Below, one piece after another: positions 8,391-16,818 of a stretch of 37,995 nt of DNA. The first letter of the stretch is position 1; each line of letters starts with the position of its first letter. The notes beneath the pieces were generated by a model. That model did not search any database and had not been told where the DNA came from. It saw only the letters and a program-made list of their open reading frames with translations. Both the position numbers and the translations under genes were made by a program. This DNA is from Gammaproteobacteria bacterium (GTDB lineage Bacteria > Pseudomonadota > Gammaproteobacteria > Pseudomonadales > JAHEGP01): NCBI GenBank assembly GCA_030618705.1, contig JAUXCW010000004.1, positions 1 to 37,995 on the forward strand, written 5' to 3'.

Positions 8391-8654
8391 TCAAGCCACA
8401 CATTCGCCGGCCAGGGTATAGACATCGGCACCCTCCACACGCCGCCGCTCCACGCGCCGCTCCCGCTCGACCAGGTAGAGGATAGCCATCAACAACCAGG
8501 CCTGGTGAGCACTGTTGAGTTGCAGGCTCTTGCAGGCGAGCAGCTCGCTGACCTCTTCACCCAGCTCGCTCTCAAGCAGGTTGAGCGGACCGCCAACTTT
8601 GGTCCTGATTTTGCTACCACCAAGCCCGACTTTTCCCAATTCGCTATAGCGCAT
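8391..8654 (-). CDS. small hypothetical protein
   Basis: This 87-residue protein belongs to no family I recognise. It starts with MRYSELGKVGLGG, has a central helix-prone segment (LLACKSLQLNSAHQAWLLMAILYLVERE), then an arginine-rich patch (RRVERRRV) and a short tail ending GECVA. AGGGGG lies 9 nt before the ATG at 8654, a good Shine-Dalgarno; a GTG at 8660 is possible but too close to it. Third positions are GC-rich like the neighbours, which supports real coding. It is divergent from the WYL regulator and shares the palindrome-bearing promoter region with it, so it may be a regulatory target. Its 3' end is 15 bp from the convergent ferritin-like gene. Confidence 0.6.
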   Translation of the reverse strand: MRYSELGKVGLGGSKIRTKVGGPLNLLESELGEEVSELLACKSLQLNSAHQAWLLMAILYLVERERRVERRRVEGADVYTLAGECVA

Positions 8655-8701
8655 AATCACTATCCCCCTGTCATCGTCATATGTTTTTGTTCAGCAGCTG
8701 T

Positions 8702-8730
8702 TTGCCTGCAACCAATAATAGTCCTATCAT
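8702..8730 (+). promoter_or_regulatory. promoter of the WYL regulator
   Basis: TTGCCT (8702-8707) and TATCAT (8725-8730) are 17 bp apart, a standard sigma-70 spacing. The start would be near 8737, about 69 nt before the ATG. The -10 lies inside a perfect palindrome. Confidence 0.5.
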
Positions 8731-8763
8731 AGGACATGTATAGTGTTGCTACATATACATGTC
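8721..8763. promoter_or_regulatory. two overlapping operator-like palindromes
   Basis: The first is GTCCTAT-C-ATAGGAC (8721-8735), perfect 7-bp arms covering the -10 of the regulator promoter. The second is GACATGTATA, 11 nt, TATACATGTC (8733-8742 and 8754-8763), perfect 10-bp arms covering the expected transcription start. They share 3 bp. Position and symmetry fit autorepression by a dimeric winged-helix regulator, and the region also serves the divergent small gene. Confidence 0.7.
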
Positions 8764-8805
8764 GCTTTTTCAAGCGCATATGTCAAACACCGCGGGAGTA
8801 GCGAA

Positions 8806-9666
8806 ATGAACGCAGACTGGACCCAGCGCTGGGATTTACTGCAGCGTTATCGCCTGATAGAAATCATTGCCCTGTGGGAGGGCCGGCTCACCACGCGACA
8901 CCTGTGCCATGCCTTCGGTATCGGCCGCCAGCAGGCCTCCCGGGATATCAATGAGTACAACCGGCAGATCGCCCCCGGCAACCTGGAATACGACAAACAG
9001 CTGAAGGGCTACAAACCCGCGCCGACATTCAAGCCCGCGGTGACCGCAGGGCTCGCCGACGAATACCTGCACCTGCTCAACCGTCGTCGCGACCTGGAAC
9101 TGCGCTTTGAAAGCCTGGGCCTGCAGGCTACCGACACCACGGTGCTTTATGCGCCTCCGCGCAAGCTGCGCCCCGAAATCCTGCGCCCTATCGTCACCGC
9201 CGCCCGGAAGCACAAACGGCTCGAGGTAGAGTACGTGTCCCTGAAGAACCCGGCCCAGGAAATTCGCGTCATCGCCCCCCATACCCTGGTCTACACCGGC
9301 CTGCGCTGGCATGTGCGCGCCTACTGCGAGAAGAACCGCGACTACCGCGACTTCGTGCTGAGCCGATTCCGTGGCGAACCGGACATGATGGACGAGTCCC
9401 CCAACCCGATCGAGCAGGACGAGGACTGGCAGAGCCGCGTAACGGTGCGCATCAAACCCGACCCGAGGCTCGACAGGGCGCAAAAGAAGATTATCGCCGA
9501 GGACTACGGCATGAACAGGGGCGTACTGGCTATTCGCACCCGTGGACCACTGGTGCAATACATGATGCAGCTGCTACAGATCGACACCAAAGTCCTGCAG
9601 GGCAAGCCCAGCGCCCAGCAGATTATCGTCGACAACCTGGAGGACATCCAGGACTGGCTGTTCTGA
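8806..9666 (+). CDS. WYL-domain transcriptional regulator, CapW/BrxR-like
   Basis: This 286-residue regulator has an N-terminal winged helix (residues about 9-75: RYRLIEIIALWEGRLTTRHL...FGIGRQQASRDINEYN). A WYL domain follows (about 120-190: KRLEVEYVSLKNP, VIAPHTLVYTGLRWHVRAYCEKNRDYRDFVLSRF), then a WCX-like C-terminal region ending at LEDIQDWLF. The RWHVRAYC and RDFVLSRF segments are typical of the BrxR/CapW group, dimeric repressors that often control BREX, CBASS or other defence loci. The ATG at 8806 follows GGGAG. No defence gene adjoins it: downstream is a repeat, then lapB convergent. It may be a relic of a lost island or regulate the divergent small gene. WYL ligands are unknown here. 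Confidence 0.87.
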   Translation: MNADWTQRWDLLQRYRLIEIIALWEGRLTTRHLCHAFGIGRQQASRDINEYNRQIAPGNLEYDKQLKGYKPAPTFKPAVTAGLADEYLHLLNRRRDLELRFESLGLQATDTTVLYAPPRKLRPEILRPIVTAARKHKRLEVEYVSLKNPAQEIRVIAPHTLVYTGLRWHVRAYCEKNRDYRDFVLSRFRGEPDMMDESPNPIEQDEDWQSRVTVRIKPDPRLDRAQKKIIAEDYGMNRGVLAIRTRGPLVQYMMQLLQIDTKVLQGKPSAQQIIVDNLEDIQDWLF

Positions 9667-9711
9667 TCCGGAGATACTCAAAGAAATTGATCAATATTTA
9701 ATCCCTCCGTC

Positions 9712-9731
9712 CCGAATGGCACTGACTTAAG
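9712..9731 (+). repeat. 20-nt tag shared with 37861-37880
   Basis: CCGAATGGCACTGACTTAAG here matches 37861-37880 at 19 of 20 positions in the same orientation. Each tag lies just left of a 104-bp repeat copy, 44 bp away here and 11 bp away there. It could be the end of an insertion element, but no transposase is present. Confidence 0.65.
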
Positions 9732-9775
9732 CCCAAACCCGATTAGGCAGGGCATTTACTACTGCAGTTGGGCAA

Positions 9776-9879
9776 GGAACCGCGGCTCCCAGCTCAGGAC
9801 ACGCCGTGAATACATCCATGTAGGCTCGGGCGCCGGGTCCAACCGGCGCACGGTCCTGCTCTGGAAGCCCCGGTCCCTC
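9776..9879 (+). repeat. 104-bp imperfect palindromic repeat, copy 1
   Basis: Matches the reverse complement of 37892-37995 at 98 of 104 positions by eye. The ends are imperfect inverted repeats of about 24 nt (9776-9799 against about 9855-9878). Inside are a perfect GCGCCGG/CCGGCGC hairpin (9830-9836 and 9843-9849, 6-nt loop) and a TACAT/ATGTA pair. No open frame of note. It fills most of the gap between the convergent WYL and lapB genes and may act as a transcription barrier. Confidence 0.85.
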
Positions 9880-9942
9880 AGCAAATATCGCCTATGTAAA
9901 CTCCATTTCCTTTAAACCATCGTTTTGTTCATGGGAGAAAGC

Positions 9943-11139
9943 TCAATCGATGCCCTGCCCGCCTATGGGCGCAACGCTTCCCCATTTTTTACAGGAGGGA
10001 CATTGCCAGTGCAGTTGCTGCCCGGAAAAGCCGCAATCGTCACAGCGATACGCCGGCTTGTTCTCACCGAGTCTTTCAATCAATGTGTGTAAACTCGAAA
10101 GAGGATCATCCACATTTTCCCCTGTGGAGTCGAGATTGAGCTCGATCAAACGGCTCATGCCCCGCAGCGTCGGCTGCCGCGCCATCTCGGTCGCCAGCAG
10201 ACTGGAGGCTTCTCCCTCTGCCCCCTGAAGACACAGATCCTCGGCAATTCGCAGGGCCACAGCCGTGGATTCATGCTGCTCGAGAAAACCACGCAAATAT
10301 CGATGCAGCCCCGGCACGTCGCCCTCCGCTTCATAACAACGGCCCAGCAGAGGGAGGACGACCACCATAAAACGCGGGTTCTGGCCGACCAGGCGTTCCA
10401 GGACTTTTATCCCTTGCCTGGCTTTACCCAGCCCCAACAGATGCTCCGCCTCCAGCATCCCGGCCCGGATACATTGACGATCAAAGGCGGAGGCACGTTC
10501 GAGTTGCCGCACAGTTTCGCGGTGATCGCCGGAATCCAGCGCGGCCTGGGCCAACTCACAGGAGTAATAAGCGAGTCGTCGCGCCATCGCGTTCTGCTCG
10601 TAACTTCGCTGGACGATACGCCGTTTCGGCAGCAACTGCCTGCCGGTATCGATGGCCTGCTGCCATTCCTTTTCCTCATCGTAGATATCGGTGAGTAACA
10701 CCAGCGACTTTTGCCGCAATTCGGCAGCATTCACCACCAACTCCTGCAGCAAGCGCTCGGCACGATCCAGCAAGCCCGCTTTCTGGTAATCACGGGCCAA
10801 CTCAAAATGCGCACTGTGCTGCTGCTCGGCAGAAAGGCTGGAACGCCCGAGAAGATTCTGGTGTATGCGAATAGCCCGGTCGACCTCGCCTTTTCGCCGC
10901 ATCAGCTTGCCGAGGGCAATATGGGTCTCCAGGGTTACGCCGTTGACCTCTAGGCTGCTGACAAAGGTTTCAATGCCCTGGTCCGTGCGCTGGCCAATCA
11001 GATAATTCAGTCCCCGGTAATAGGATGCTGGAAAGGTATCCTTTTTCTCTACCGCCGACGATCTACGGGAAAAGCGCCCCAGGCCCCAACCAATGCCGAT
11101 GGCCGCGACAACGAGTATAAATACTCCCGGATCCGGCAC
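9943..11139 (-). CDS. lapB: lipopolysaccharide assembly protein LapB (YciM)
   Basis: This 398-residue inner-membrane protein adapts FtsH to degrade LpxC and thereby balances LPS against phospholipid synthesis. An N-terminal membrane anchor (PGVFILVVAAIGIGWGLGRF) is followed by TPR units from about residue 35 to 340, including YYRGLNYLIGQRTDQGIETF, HIALGKLMRRKGEVDRAIRIHQNLL and HFELARDYQKAGLLDRAERLL. A rubredoxin-like metal knuckle closes the protein (YRCDDCGFSGQQLHWQCPSCKKWGS), with the two CxxC pairs essential in E. coli LapB. The start follows lapA by 14 nt, the normal lapAB pairing. The tail is convergent with the repeat region. Confidence 0.95.
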   Translation of the reverse strand: MPDPGVFILVVAAIGIGWGLGRFSRRSSAVEKKDTFPASYYRGLNYLIGQRTDQGIETFVSSLEVNGVTLETHIALGKLMRRKGEVDRAIRIHQNLLGRSSLSAEQQHSAHFELARDYQKAGLLDRAERLLQELVVNAAELRQKSLVLLTDIYDEEKEWQQAIDTGRQLLPKRRIVQRSYEQNAMARRLAYYSCELAQAALDSGDHRETVRQLERASAFDRQCIRAGMLEAEHLLGLGKARQGIKVLERLVGQNPRFMVVVLPLLGRCYEAEGDVPGLHRYLRGFLEQHESTAVALRIAEDLCLQGAEGEASSLLATEMARQPTLRGMSRLIELNLDSTGENVDDPLSSLHTLIERLGENKPAYRCDDCGFSGQQLHWQCPSCKKWGSVAPIGGQGID

Positions 11140-11153
11140 TACTACCTATTCCC

Positions 11154-11441
11154 TCAGGTCTCGGCCTGATATTTGCTGATTTCCTGCTCGAAGCGTTTAA
11201 TCTTGCGTGCGGTTCGGACCTGGGTTGTCTTCAAGCGCAATAAGACACCCATACCCGCCAGCAAACCAAACAGGCCACCGAGCACAAACGCACCGATTAT
11301 CCAGCTTGCGGCACTTGCCGTAAGTTGGAAGGCCAGGAAATCCACCTTCACCGAGGCCGGGTTCGACAGGGCAAACAGTACCGTGCCAGCAACAATAGCA
11401 AGTAGCAAAACAACTGTAAGCAGGCGTTTAACAAGTTTCAT
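11154..11441 (-). CDS. lapA: LapA family membrane protein
   Basis: A 95-residue inner-membrane partner of LapB. Two transmembrane segments are clear: LLTVVLLLAIVAGTVLFALS (about residues 7-26) and WIIGAFVLGGLFGLLAGMGVLL (about 45-66), with the family's NPxxVxVDFL loop between them. A basic coiled-coil tail follows (RTARKIKRFEQEI). The frame is open back to 11519, but that extension would run across an intrinsic terminator, whereas ATG 11441 follows GGGGAT at good spacing. It lies 14 nt upstream of lapB. Confidence 0.9.
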   Translation of the reverse strand: MKLVKRLLTVVLLLAIVAGTVLFALSNPASVKVDFLAFQLTASAASWIIGAFVLGGLFGLLAGMGVLLRLKTTQVRTARKIKRFEQEISKYQAET

Positions 11442-11520
11442 GGTATCCCCAAATTCGCGTTGTACAAGCATCGCCAGGGCCGCGACAATAAACAAGACCC
11501 GAAGCGATACGCCGGGCATG

Positions 11521-11555
11521 AAAAAAGCGGCATGACCTTGCGACCATACCGCTTT
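11521..11555 (-). terminator. intrinsic terminator after ihfB
   Basis: On the minus strand AAAGCGGTATG pairs with CATGCCGCTTT (11 bp with one G-U pair), with a 10-nt loop, ending in six T residues (11526-11521). It separates ihfB from lapA and argues for a distinct or attenuated lapAB transcript. Confidence 0.8.
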
Positions 11556-11582
11556 AAATAACGATGTTCAATGCTCAAAAGA

Positions 11583-11888
11583 TCAACTGAGACGATTACC
11601 CCTCTGGGCGCTTTCATTTACCCGCTCACGCATTTCTTTACCGGGTTTGAAGTGAGGCACGTACTTGCCCTCGAGTTGCACGGTTTCTCCGGTTTTCGGG
11701 TTTCTGCCCTTACGCGGTGCGCGGTAGTGAAGTGAAAAACTACCGAAGCCGCGAATTTCTACGCGTTCCCCGGAGGCCAGCGCATGGGACATATAATCGA
11801 GGATTCTCTTTACCGCCGATTCTACATCCTTGACCGGCAACTGGGTTTGCTTGGCAGCAATTCGCTCGATCAGTTCTGATTTCGTCAT
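11583..11888 (-). CDS. ihfB: integration host factor subunit beta
   Basis: A 101-residue nucleoid protein that pairs with IhfA to bend DNA by about 160 degrees. [17 protein letters not shown] starts the helical body. [26 protein letters not shown] forms the DNA-binding arm with the conserved RNP turn whose proline intercalates. [18 protein letters not shown] completes the domain. The ATG at 11888 follows AAGGGA with 7-nt spacing; an upstream TTG at 11894 is less likely. It lies 90 bp after rpsA, the classic rpsA-ihfB order, and is followed by an intrinsic terminator. Confidence 0.97.
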   Translation of the reverse strand: MTKSELIERIAAKQTQLPVKDVESAVKRILDYMSHALASGERVEIRGFGSFSLHYRAPRKGRNPKTGETVQLEGKYVPHFKPGKEMRERVNESAQRGNRLS

Positions 11889-11978
11889 AGTCAATCCCTT
11901 ACCTTGCAGGCCAGCGAGCTCGCGGACAGGCGACGCTAAAACAAGCCGCCCTTTCGCAAAACCCGCTCACTCACAACG

Positions 11979-13667
11979 CTATTGGCTTTCCTGCTCCTTG
12001 TTTTCCATCTCTGCTTTGATCAGGTCTCCAAGGGTGGTCGGCGCCAGCTTATCTTCCCGGTTTCGCAATGATTGCACAGCCTCTTTCTCATCGGCCATGT
12101 CCTTCGCCTTGATAGAAAGATTCATTGAGCGATTCTTGCGGTCAATATTGATAATTTTGACCTCTACTTCCTCGCCTGCCTTCAATACATTGCGTGCGTC
12201 TTCCACTTTATCGCGACTGATTTCAGATGCGCGGAGCACACCCTCCACCTCTTCGCTTAAGGTAATAATAGCAGCTTTTGCGTCAACTTCCTTGACCGTA
12301 CCCTTGACAATACTACCCTTGTCATTCTGCAGAACGTAGTCTGAGAAGGGATCGCTATCCAGCTGCTTGACACCCAGCGAGATGCGCTCTCGCTCCGGGT
12401 CGATTGCAAGGATAACCGTTTCGATCTCGTCGCCCTTCTTGTAATTGCGGACCGCCTCTTCGCCGGTTTCCTGCCAGGAGATATCCGACAGGTGAACCAG
12501 GCCGTCGATATTGCCGTCCAGGCCGATAAAGATGCCGAAATCGGTGATCGACTTGATCACACCATTGACCTTGTCGCCCTTGGAGTTGGTCTTGCCGAAT
12601 GTATCCCAGGGGTTGTCCATACACTGCTTGATACCCAGCGATATGCGGCGGCGCTCTTCGTCGATATCGAGCACCATCACTTCCACTTCTTCGCCGACCT
12701 GGATTACCTTGGACGGATGGATGTTCTTGTTGGTCCAATCCATTTCGGAGACGTGTACCAGGCCTTCGACCCCTTCCTCGATCTCGGCAAAACAGCCGTA
12801 GTCGGTGAGGTTGGTGACAACGGCCTTGAGGCGACTGCCCTCGGGATAACGATTCTTGATTTCAACCCAGGGGTCTTCACCGAGTTGCTTGAGGCCGAGT
12901 GAAACCCGGTTGCGCTCCCGGTCGAACTTGAGTACGCGGACCTCGATCTCATCGCCGACATTGACGATTTCGCTCGGGTGCTTGATCCGCTTCCAGGCCA
13001 TATCGGTGATATGCAGCAGGCCGTCGACACCGCCCAGGTCTACGAATGCACCGTAGTCGGTCAGGTTCTTGACGATACCCTTGACCACCGAGCCCTCTGC
13101 CAGGTTGGCGAGCAATTCTTCACGCTCTGCACTATTGGCCTCTTCGAGTACGGCACGACGACTAACGACGACGTTATTGCGCTTACGGTCGAGCTTGATA
13201 ACCTTGAATTCAAGCTCTTTGCCCTCGAGGTGGGCGGTTTCCCTTACCGGCCGCACATCGACCAGCGAGCCGGGCAGGAAGGCGCGTATGGTATTGACAT
13301 CGACCGTGAATCCACCTTTGACCTTGCCACTGATCTGGCCTTTGACGACATCTTCAGCCTCGTAGGCTTTTTCCAACTCGATCCAGGACTCGGCGCGTTT
13401 CGCCTTTTCGCGGGACAGCCGGGTTTCGCCGAAACCGTCTTCCACAGCCTCGAGCGCGACCTGGACCTCGTCGCCAATACTGATCGAGTACTCGCCGCTG
13501 TCACTGATAAACTCAATCTTGGGTATAACGCCTTCCGATTTGAGACCCGCGTGTACGGTGACCCAATCGTCATCTATATCCACCACGATGCCGGTCACGA
13601 TTGAACCGGGCTTCATATCGATGGTCTTCAGGCTCTCTTCAAATAACTCCGCAAAGCTTTCGCTCAT
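11979..13667 (-). CDS. rpsA: 30S ribosomal protein S1
   Basis: This 562-residue protein helps the 30S subunit bind and unfold mRNA. It has six S1/OB repeats. The first is [29 protein letters not shown]; the third reads [34 protein letters not shown]. Later repeats begin [70 protein letters not shown] and [20 protein letters not shown]. The length matches E. coli S1 (557). The ATG at 13667 ([13 protein letters not shown]) is standard and follows AGGAC; the longer frame is leader. S1 represses its own mRNA, and the leader hairpins listed separately fit this. Confidence 0.97.
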   Translation of the reverse strand: MSESFAELFEESLKTIDMKPGSIVTGIVVDIDDDWVTVHAGLKSEGVIPKIEFISDSGEYSISIGDEVQVALEAVEDGFGETRLSREKAKRAESWIELEKAYEAEDVVKGQISGKVKGGFTVDVNTIRAFLPGSLVDVRPVRETAHLEGKELEFKVIKLDRKRNNVVVSRRAVLEEANSAEREELLANLAEGSVVKGIVKNLTDYGAFVDLGGVDGLLHITDMAWKRIKHPSEIVNVGDEIEVRVLKFDRERNRVSLGLKQLGEDPWVEIKNRYPEGSRLKAVVTNLTDYGCFAEIEEGVEGLVHVSEMDWTNKNIHPSKVIQVGEEVEVMVLDIDEERRRISLGIKQCMDNPWDTFGKTNSKGDKVNGVIKSITDFGIFIGLDGNIDGLVHLSDISWQETGEEAVRNYKKGDEIETVILAIDPERERISLGVKQLDSDPFSDYVLQNDKGSIVKGTVKEVDAKAAIITLSEEVEGVLRASEISRDKVEDARNVLKAGEEVEVKIINIDRKNRSMNLSIKAKDMADEKEAVQSLRNREDKLAPTTLGDLIKAEMENKEQESQ

Positions 13668-13692
13668 AAGTCCTACTACCTTTAAGTTTGTA

Positions 13693-13733
13693 CAAGAGCA
13701 ATCGCTCTCGTGCCACACAACCAGCCTGTGTGG
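13693..13733 (-). promoter_or_regulatory. rpsA leader hairpins, likely S1 autoregulation
   Basis: Two hairpins stand just upstream of the rpsA start. CCACACA/TGTGTGG (13713-13719 and 13727-13733) has a perfect 7-bp stem and a 7-nt loop. AGAGC/GCTCT (13695-13699 and 13704-13708) has a 4-nt loop. In gammaproteobacteria a stack of hairpins in this place forms the structured S1 translation initiation region. Confidence 0.55.
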
Positions 13734-13791
13734 GTTAGGGGTAAATCGAAGCCATCCCGCCCTTGCTGGCACGATACGGGAAACTCCGCTG

Positions 13792-13824
13792 CTTGTTGCT
13801 AGTCAGTATCTTGTTGCTAGTCAG
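13792..13824. repeat. 15-nt direct repeat between cmk and rpsA
   Basis: CTTGTTGCTAGTCAG occurs at 13792-13806 and again at 13810-13824, separated by TAT, in the 186-bp gap between cmk and rpsA. Confidence 0.8.
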
Positions 13825-13853
13825 GGTAATGGATTAAAAAAACAACCAGAAAA

Positions 13854-14540
13854 TCACAGCAAACCTCGCACCCTCGCTTCCTCAAGGATGCGTTGCTGTA
13901 CTTCATCAATGGTCATTTCAGTACTATCCAGTACCAGGGCGTCCTCCGCCGGCTTCAGCGGCGACACCGCTCGCTGGCTGTCCCGCTCGTCACGAGCCAG
14001 GATGTCAGCCAAAAGCGGCGCGAGACTAACACTTTCTCCCTTATCTTTCAACTGCTTATAGCGCCTTGCCGCCCTTTCCTCGGCGCTCGCGGTAAGGAAG
14101 ATCTTGAGCCCGGCAGCCGGGAACACCGCGGTCCCCATATCCCGCCCGTCTGCAACCAGCCCGGGAGCCCCGGCAAAGGCGCGCTGCCTGTCCAGCAGGG
14201 CTTCGCGCACCTCGGGCACCACCGCCACCCGGGAGGCTAAAACCCCGATGGCCTCGTCCCGAATCGCCCGGCTCACATTCTCCCCGGACAGAACGACCAC
14301 CGCTTCCAGTTCCTTCGACGGCTCGAAAACAACGTCGAGATTGGACGCCAGCCTGGCCAGTTCAGCCGTTTGCGTCACATCGACGCCCGCGCGTGAGGCC
14401 GCCAGAGCGACCAGGCGATAGAGCGCGCCACTATCGAGAAAGTGCCAGCCGGCCGTGCGCGCCACCAACTGGCTTATCGTCCCCTTGCCCGAACCACTGG
14501 GCCCGTCAATGGCAATCACCGCCACTCGCTCATCCCTCAT
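13854..14540 (-). CDS. cmk: (d)CMP kinase
   Basis: This 228-residue cytidylate kinase phosphorylates CMP and dCMP with [19 protein letters not shown] near the N-terminus is the P-loop. [57 protein letters not shown] and [17 protein letters not shown] are the CMP-binding, lid and base-contact segments of the family. ATG 14540 ([12 protein letters not shown]) follows CAGGAGTG and is preferred to the open frame reaching 14588. The start is 4 nt after the aroA stop, so cmk is in the aroA operon, and rpsA follows 186 bp later. Confidence 0.96.
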   Translation of the reverse strand: MRDERVAVIAIDGPSGSGKGTISQLVARTAGWHFLDSGALYRLVALAASRAGVDVTQTAELARLASNLDVVFEPSKELEAVVVLSGENVSRAIRDEAIGVLASRVAVVPEVREALLDRQRAFAGAPGLVADGRDMGTAVFPAAGLKIFLTASAEERAARRYKQLKDKGESVSLAPLLADILARDERDSQRAVSPLKPAEDALVLDSTEMTIDEVQQRILEEARVRGLL

Positions 14541-14544
14541 TATT

Positions 14545-15852
14545 TCACTCCTGTTCCAGCGACACCCGAAGACCGCAATCCCCGGCAATTTGCAGAAAAC
14601 CCGGGAAGGAGGTGGCCACGTTGGCGCAGTCCTCGATCACGATATCCTCACTCGCCCGCAGGCCGGCCACGCTGAATGCCATGGCGATACGATGGTCGCC
14701 ATGGCTGACCACCCTGCCCCCGGCAAGAGTGCCGCCGTGTATTTCGATACCATCGGGGCGGCTCACCGCCTCGATACCCAGCGCCGATAAACCATCGGCC
14801 ATCACCTGTATCCGGTCGCTCTCCTTGACGCGCAACTCCTCGGCCCCGGACAATACTGTGCGTCCCCGGGCACAGGCGGCGGCGACAAACAAAACGGGAA
14901 ATTCGTCGATGGCCAGCGGCACCAAATGTTGTGGAATATCAATGCCACTCAGGGGGGCGTGGCGCACCCGAATATCCGCCACCGGCTCGCCACCGACCTC
15001 CCGCGGATTGTCCAGGGAGATATTGGCACCCATCAGGCGCAGGATATCGATGACACCGGTGCGCGTAGGGTTGATACCGACGTGGGGAAGGGTGATATCA
15101 GAACCCGGGGCAATACTGGCCGCCACCATAAAAAAGGCGGCCGATGAAATATCCGCCGGGACATCGATGTCGCAGGCCACCAGCTTGCCGCCACCTTCGA
15201 GTTCGACCGTCGCCCCCCGCCGGGTCACCGTATAGCCGAAGCCGGCCAGCATGCGCTCGGTATGATCCCGTGTCGGCGCCGGTTCGGTAACCGTGGTGAC
15301 TCCGCGGGCGTACAAACCCGCAAGCAGCACACAGGACTTCACCTGGGCGCTGGCCATCGGCATGTCATAGCGAATGCCTTTTAACACCTGACCACCGGCT
15401 ATTGCCAGCGGCGGCAAACCACCGGGGCGTGCCTCGATCCGCGCGCCCATCTGCCGCAGCGGACCGGCCACTCGCTCCATGGGTCGTCGCGACAGGGACT
15501 CGTCCCCGGTCAATTGCGTATCAAAGGCCTGCCCTGCCAGCAGGCCCGCCAACAGGCGCATGGAGGTACCGGAATTACCCAGGTAAATGGATTCCCGGGG
15601 CGCCCGCAAACCGTGCATACCGACACCGCTCACAATGACCTGGCCGTTCTCGGGCCCGCTGATTTCTACCCCCATTGCACGAAAGGCATTCAAGGTCGCC
15701 AGAGCATCCTCGCCTTCGAGGAAGCCGCGGATATGACTCGTCCCCTCCGCCAGTGAGCCCAGCATGATGGAGCGGTGGGAGATGGACTTATCGCCCGGAA
15801 CGGCGCAGTTGCCGCTGAGTCGCCCACCGGGTATAACTCGAAAGGTCACCAT
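14545..15852 (-). CDS. aroA: 3-phosphoshikimate 1-carboxyvinyltransferase (EPSP synthase)
   Basis: This 435-residue enzyme adds an enolpyruvyl group from PEP to shikimate 3-phosphate, step six of the shikimate pathway. [16 protein letters not shown] (about residues 19-34) provides the substrate lysine, serine and arginine. [17 protein letters not shown] is the PEP-site loop, [12 protein letters not shown] and MASAQVKSC follow, and [16 protein letters not shown] and [14 protein letters not shown] hold the second-domain catalytic residues. In Pseudomonas tyrA and aroA are fused; here they are separate genes with a 6-bp gap, so the fusion point is visible as a junction. The start codon sits directly before the conserved domain. 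Confidence 0.97.
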   Translation of the reverse strand: MVTFRVIPGGRLSGNCAVPGDKSISHRSIMLGSLAEGTSHIRGFLEGEDALATLNAFRAMGVEISGPENGQVIVSGVGMHGLRAPRESIYLGNSGTSMRLLAGLLAGQAFDTQLTGDESLSRRPMERVAGPLRQMGARIEARPGGLPPLAIAGGQVLKGIRYDMPMASAQVKSCVLLAGLYARGVTTVTEPAPTRDHTERMLAGFGYTVTRRGATVELEGGGKLVACDIDVPADISSAAFFMVAASIAPGSDITLPHVGINPTRTGVIDILRLMGANISLDNPREVGGEPVADIRVRHAPLSGIDIPQHLVPLAIDEFPVLFVAAACARGRTVLSGAEELRVKESDRIQVMADGLSALGIEAVSRPDGIEIHGGTLAGGRVVSHGDHRIAMAFSVAGLRASEDIVIEDCANVATSFPGFLQIAGDCGLRVSLEQE

Positions 15853-15858
15853 TGGCCC

Positions 15859-16770
15859 CTAATCCTGTTCTTTGGCATCGTCGGATCGATCCTTCAGCAT
15901 TTCGCCAAAACGGTCTCGCGCCGCCTTGGCGCTACTGTACAAATCCAGAATCTGCTCGCTGTCGCGGGCCTCGATAGCCGCGCGCAAGCCTACCAGGCGC
16001 TCGCTGAATTCGTCTATCAGCCGCACCAGAGCGCTACCGTTAGCGAGACTGATGTCGTGCCACATCTTCGGATCACTGGAGGCGATACGGGTAAAGTCGC
16101 GGAAACCGCCGGCGGCAAAACGAAATATATCCTGCTTGGCATCCTGCTCCGCCAGTAAATTAACCAGGCTATAGGCCAGCACATGGGGCAAGTGACTGGT
16201 TGCAGCAAGCACCCTGTCGTGTCGCTCAACATCCATTTGCTCGACGTCCGCGCCCACTGCACGCCACATGTCGGCGACAACCGAAACCGCCGCCGGGTCG
16301 GTCGCTTCCGTCGGCGTAATTATCACCCGGTGTCCTTCGAACAGGTCGGCTCGCGCCGCTTCTACGCCGCTCTCCTCGGAACCGGCTATCGGGTGGGCCA
16401 GCACCAGATTGGCGGGCTCGGTACCCCATACTTGCCGCGCCCGGCGCAACAGGTTGCCTTTCACGCTGGCCACATCAGTAAGGACCATATCCGGTGTCAG
16501 CAGCCCCTGCAACTGGCCGAGAACGTCCTCGGCAATCATCGTCGGGGTGGCGATGACGACCATATCCGCCGCCGATACCGCATCGGCGAGATCCAGCGTG
16601 TAGCCGTCGAGAAAGCCGAGCTCCATGCCTCGCTTCAAGGATGATTCTCGACGTCCCCAGGCGACGACCTCCTCAACCTCGCCACGCTGACGCAGACCCG
16701 CGGCAAGCGATCCCCCCATCAACCCCAGACCGAGAATGACCAGCTTGTGAAAACTATAAGGCTTTGACAT
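15859..16770 (-). CDS. tyrA: prephenate dehydrogenase
   Basis: This 303-residue NAD-dependent enzyme oxidatively decarboxylates prephenate (or arogenate) towards tyrosine. LVILGLGLMGGSLAAGLRQRG at residues 10-30 is the Rossmann nucleotide site. VVIATPTMIAEDVL, LTDVASVKGNLL, LVLAHPIAGSEESGVEAARADLFEGHRVIITP and HDRVLAATSHLPHVLAYSLVNLL carry the conserved serine and histidines. There is no chorismate mutase domain; that activity is on PheA. It lies between pheA and aroA, where Pseudomonas has hisC2 first; here only 48 bp separate it from pheA. The acidic tail ends EMLKDRSDDAKEQD. Confidence 0.94.
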   Translation of the reverse strand: MSKPYSFHKLVILGLGLMGGSLAAGLRQRGEVEEVVAWGRRESSLKRGMELGFLDGYTLDLADAVSAADMVVIATPTMIAEDVLGQLQGLLTPDMVLTDVASVKGNLLRRARQVWGTEPANLVLAHPIAGSEESGVEAARADLFEGHRVIITPTEATDPAAVSVVADMWRAVGADVEQMDVERHDRVLAATSHLPHVLAYSLVNLLAEQDAKQDIFRFAAGGFRDFTRIASSDPKMWHDISLANGSALVRLIDEFSERLVGLRAAIEARDSEQILDLYSSAKAARDRFGEMLKDRSDDAKEQD

Positions 16771-16818
16771 ATAACGACCCGATGGGTATTCAAGCCTGCG
16801 TTCCGACTATGACAAGAC

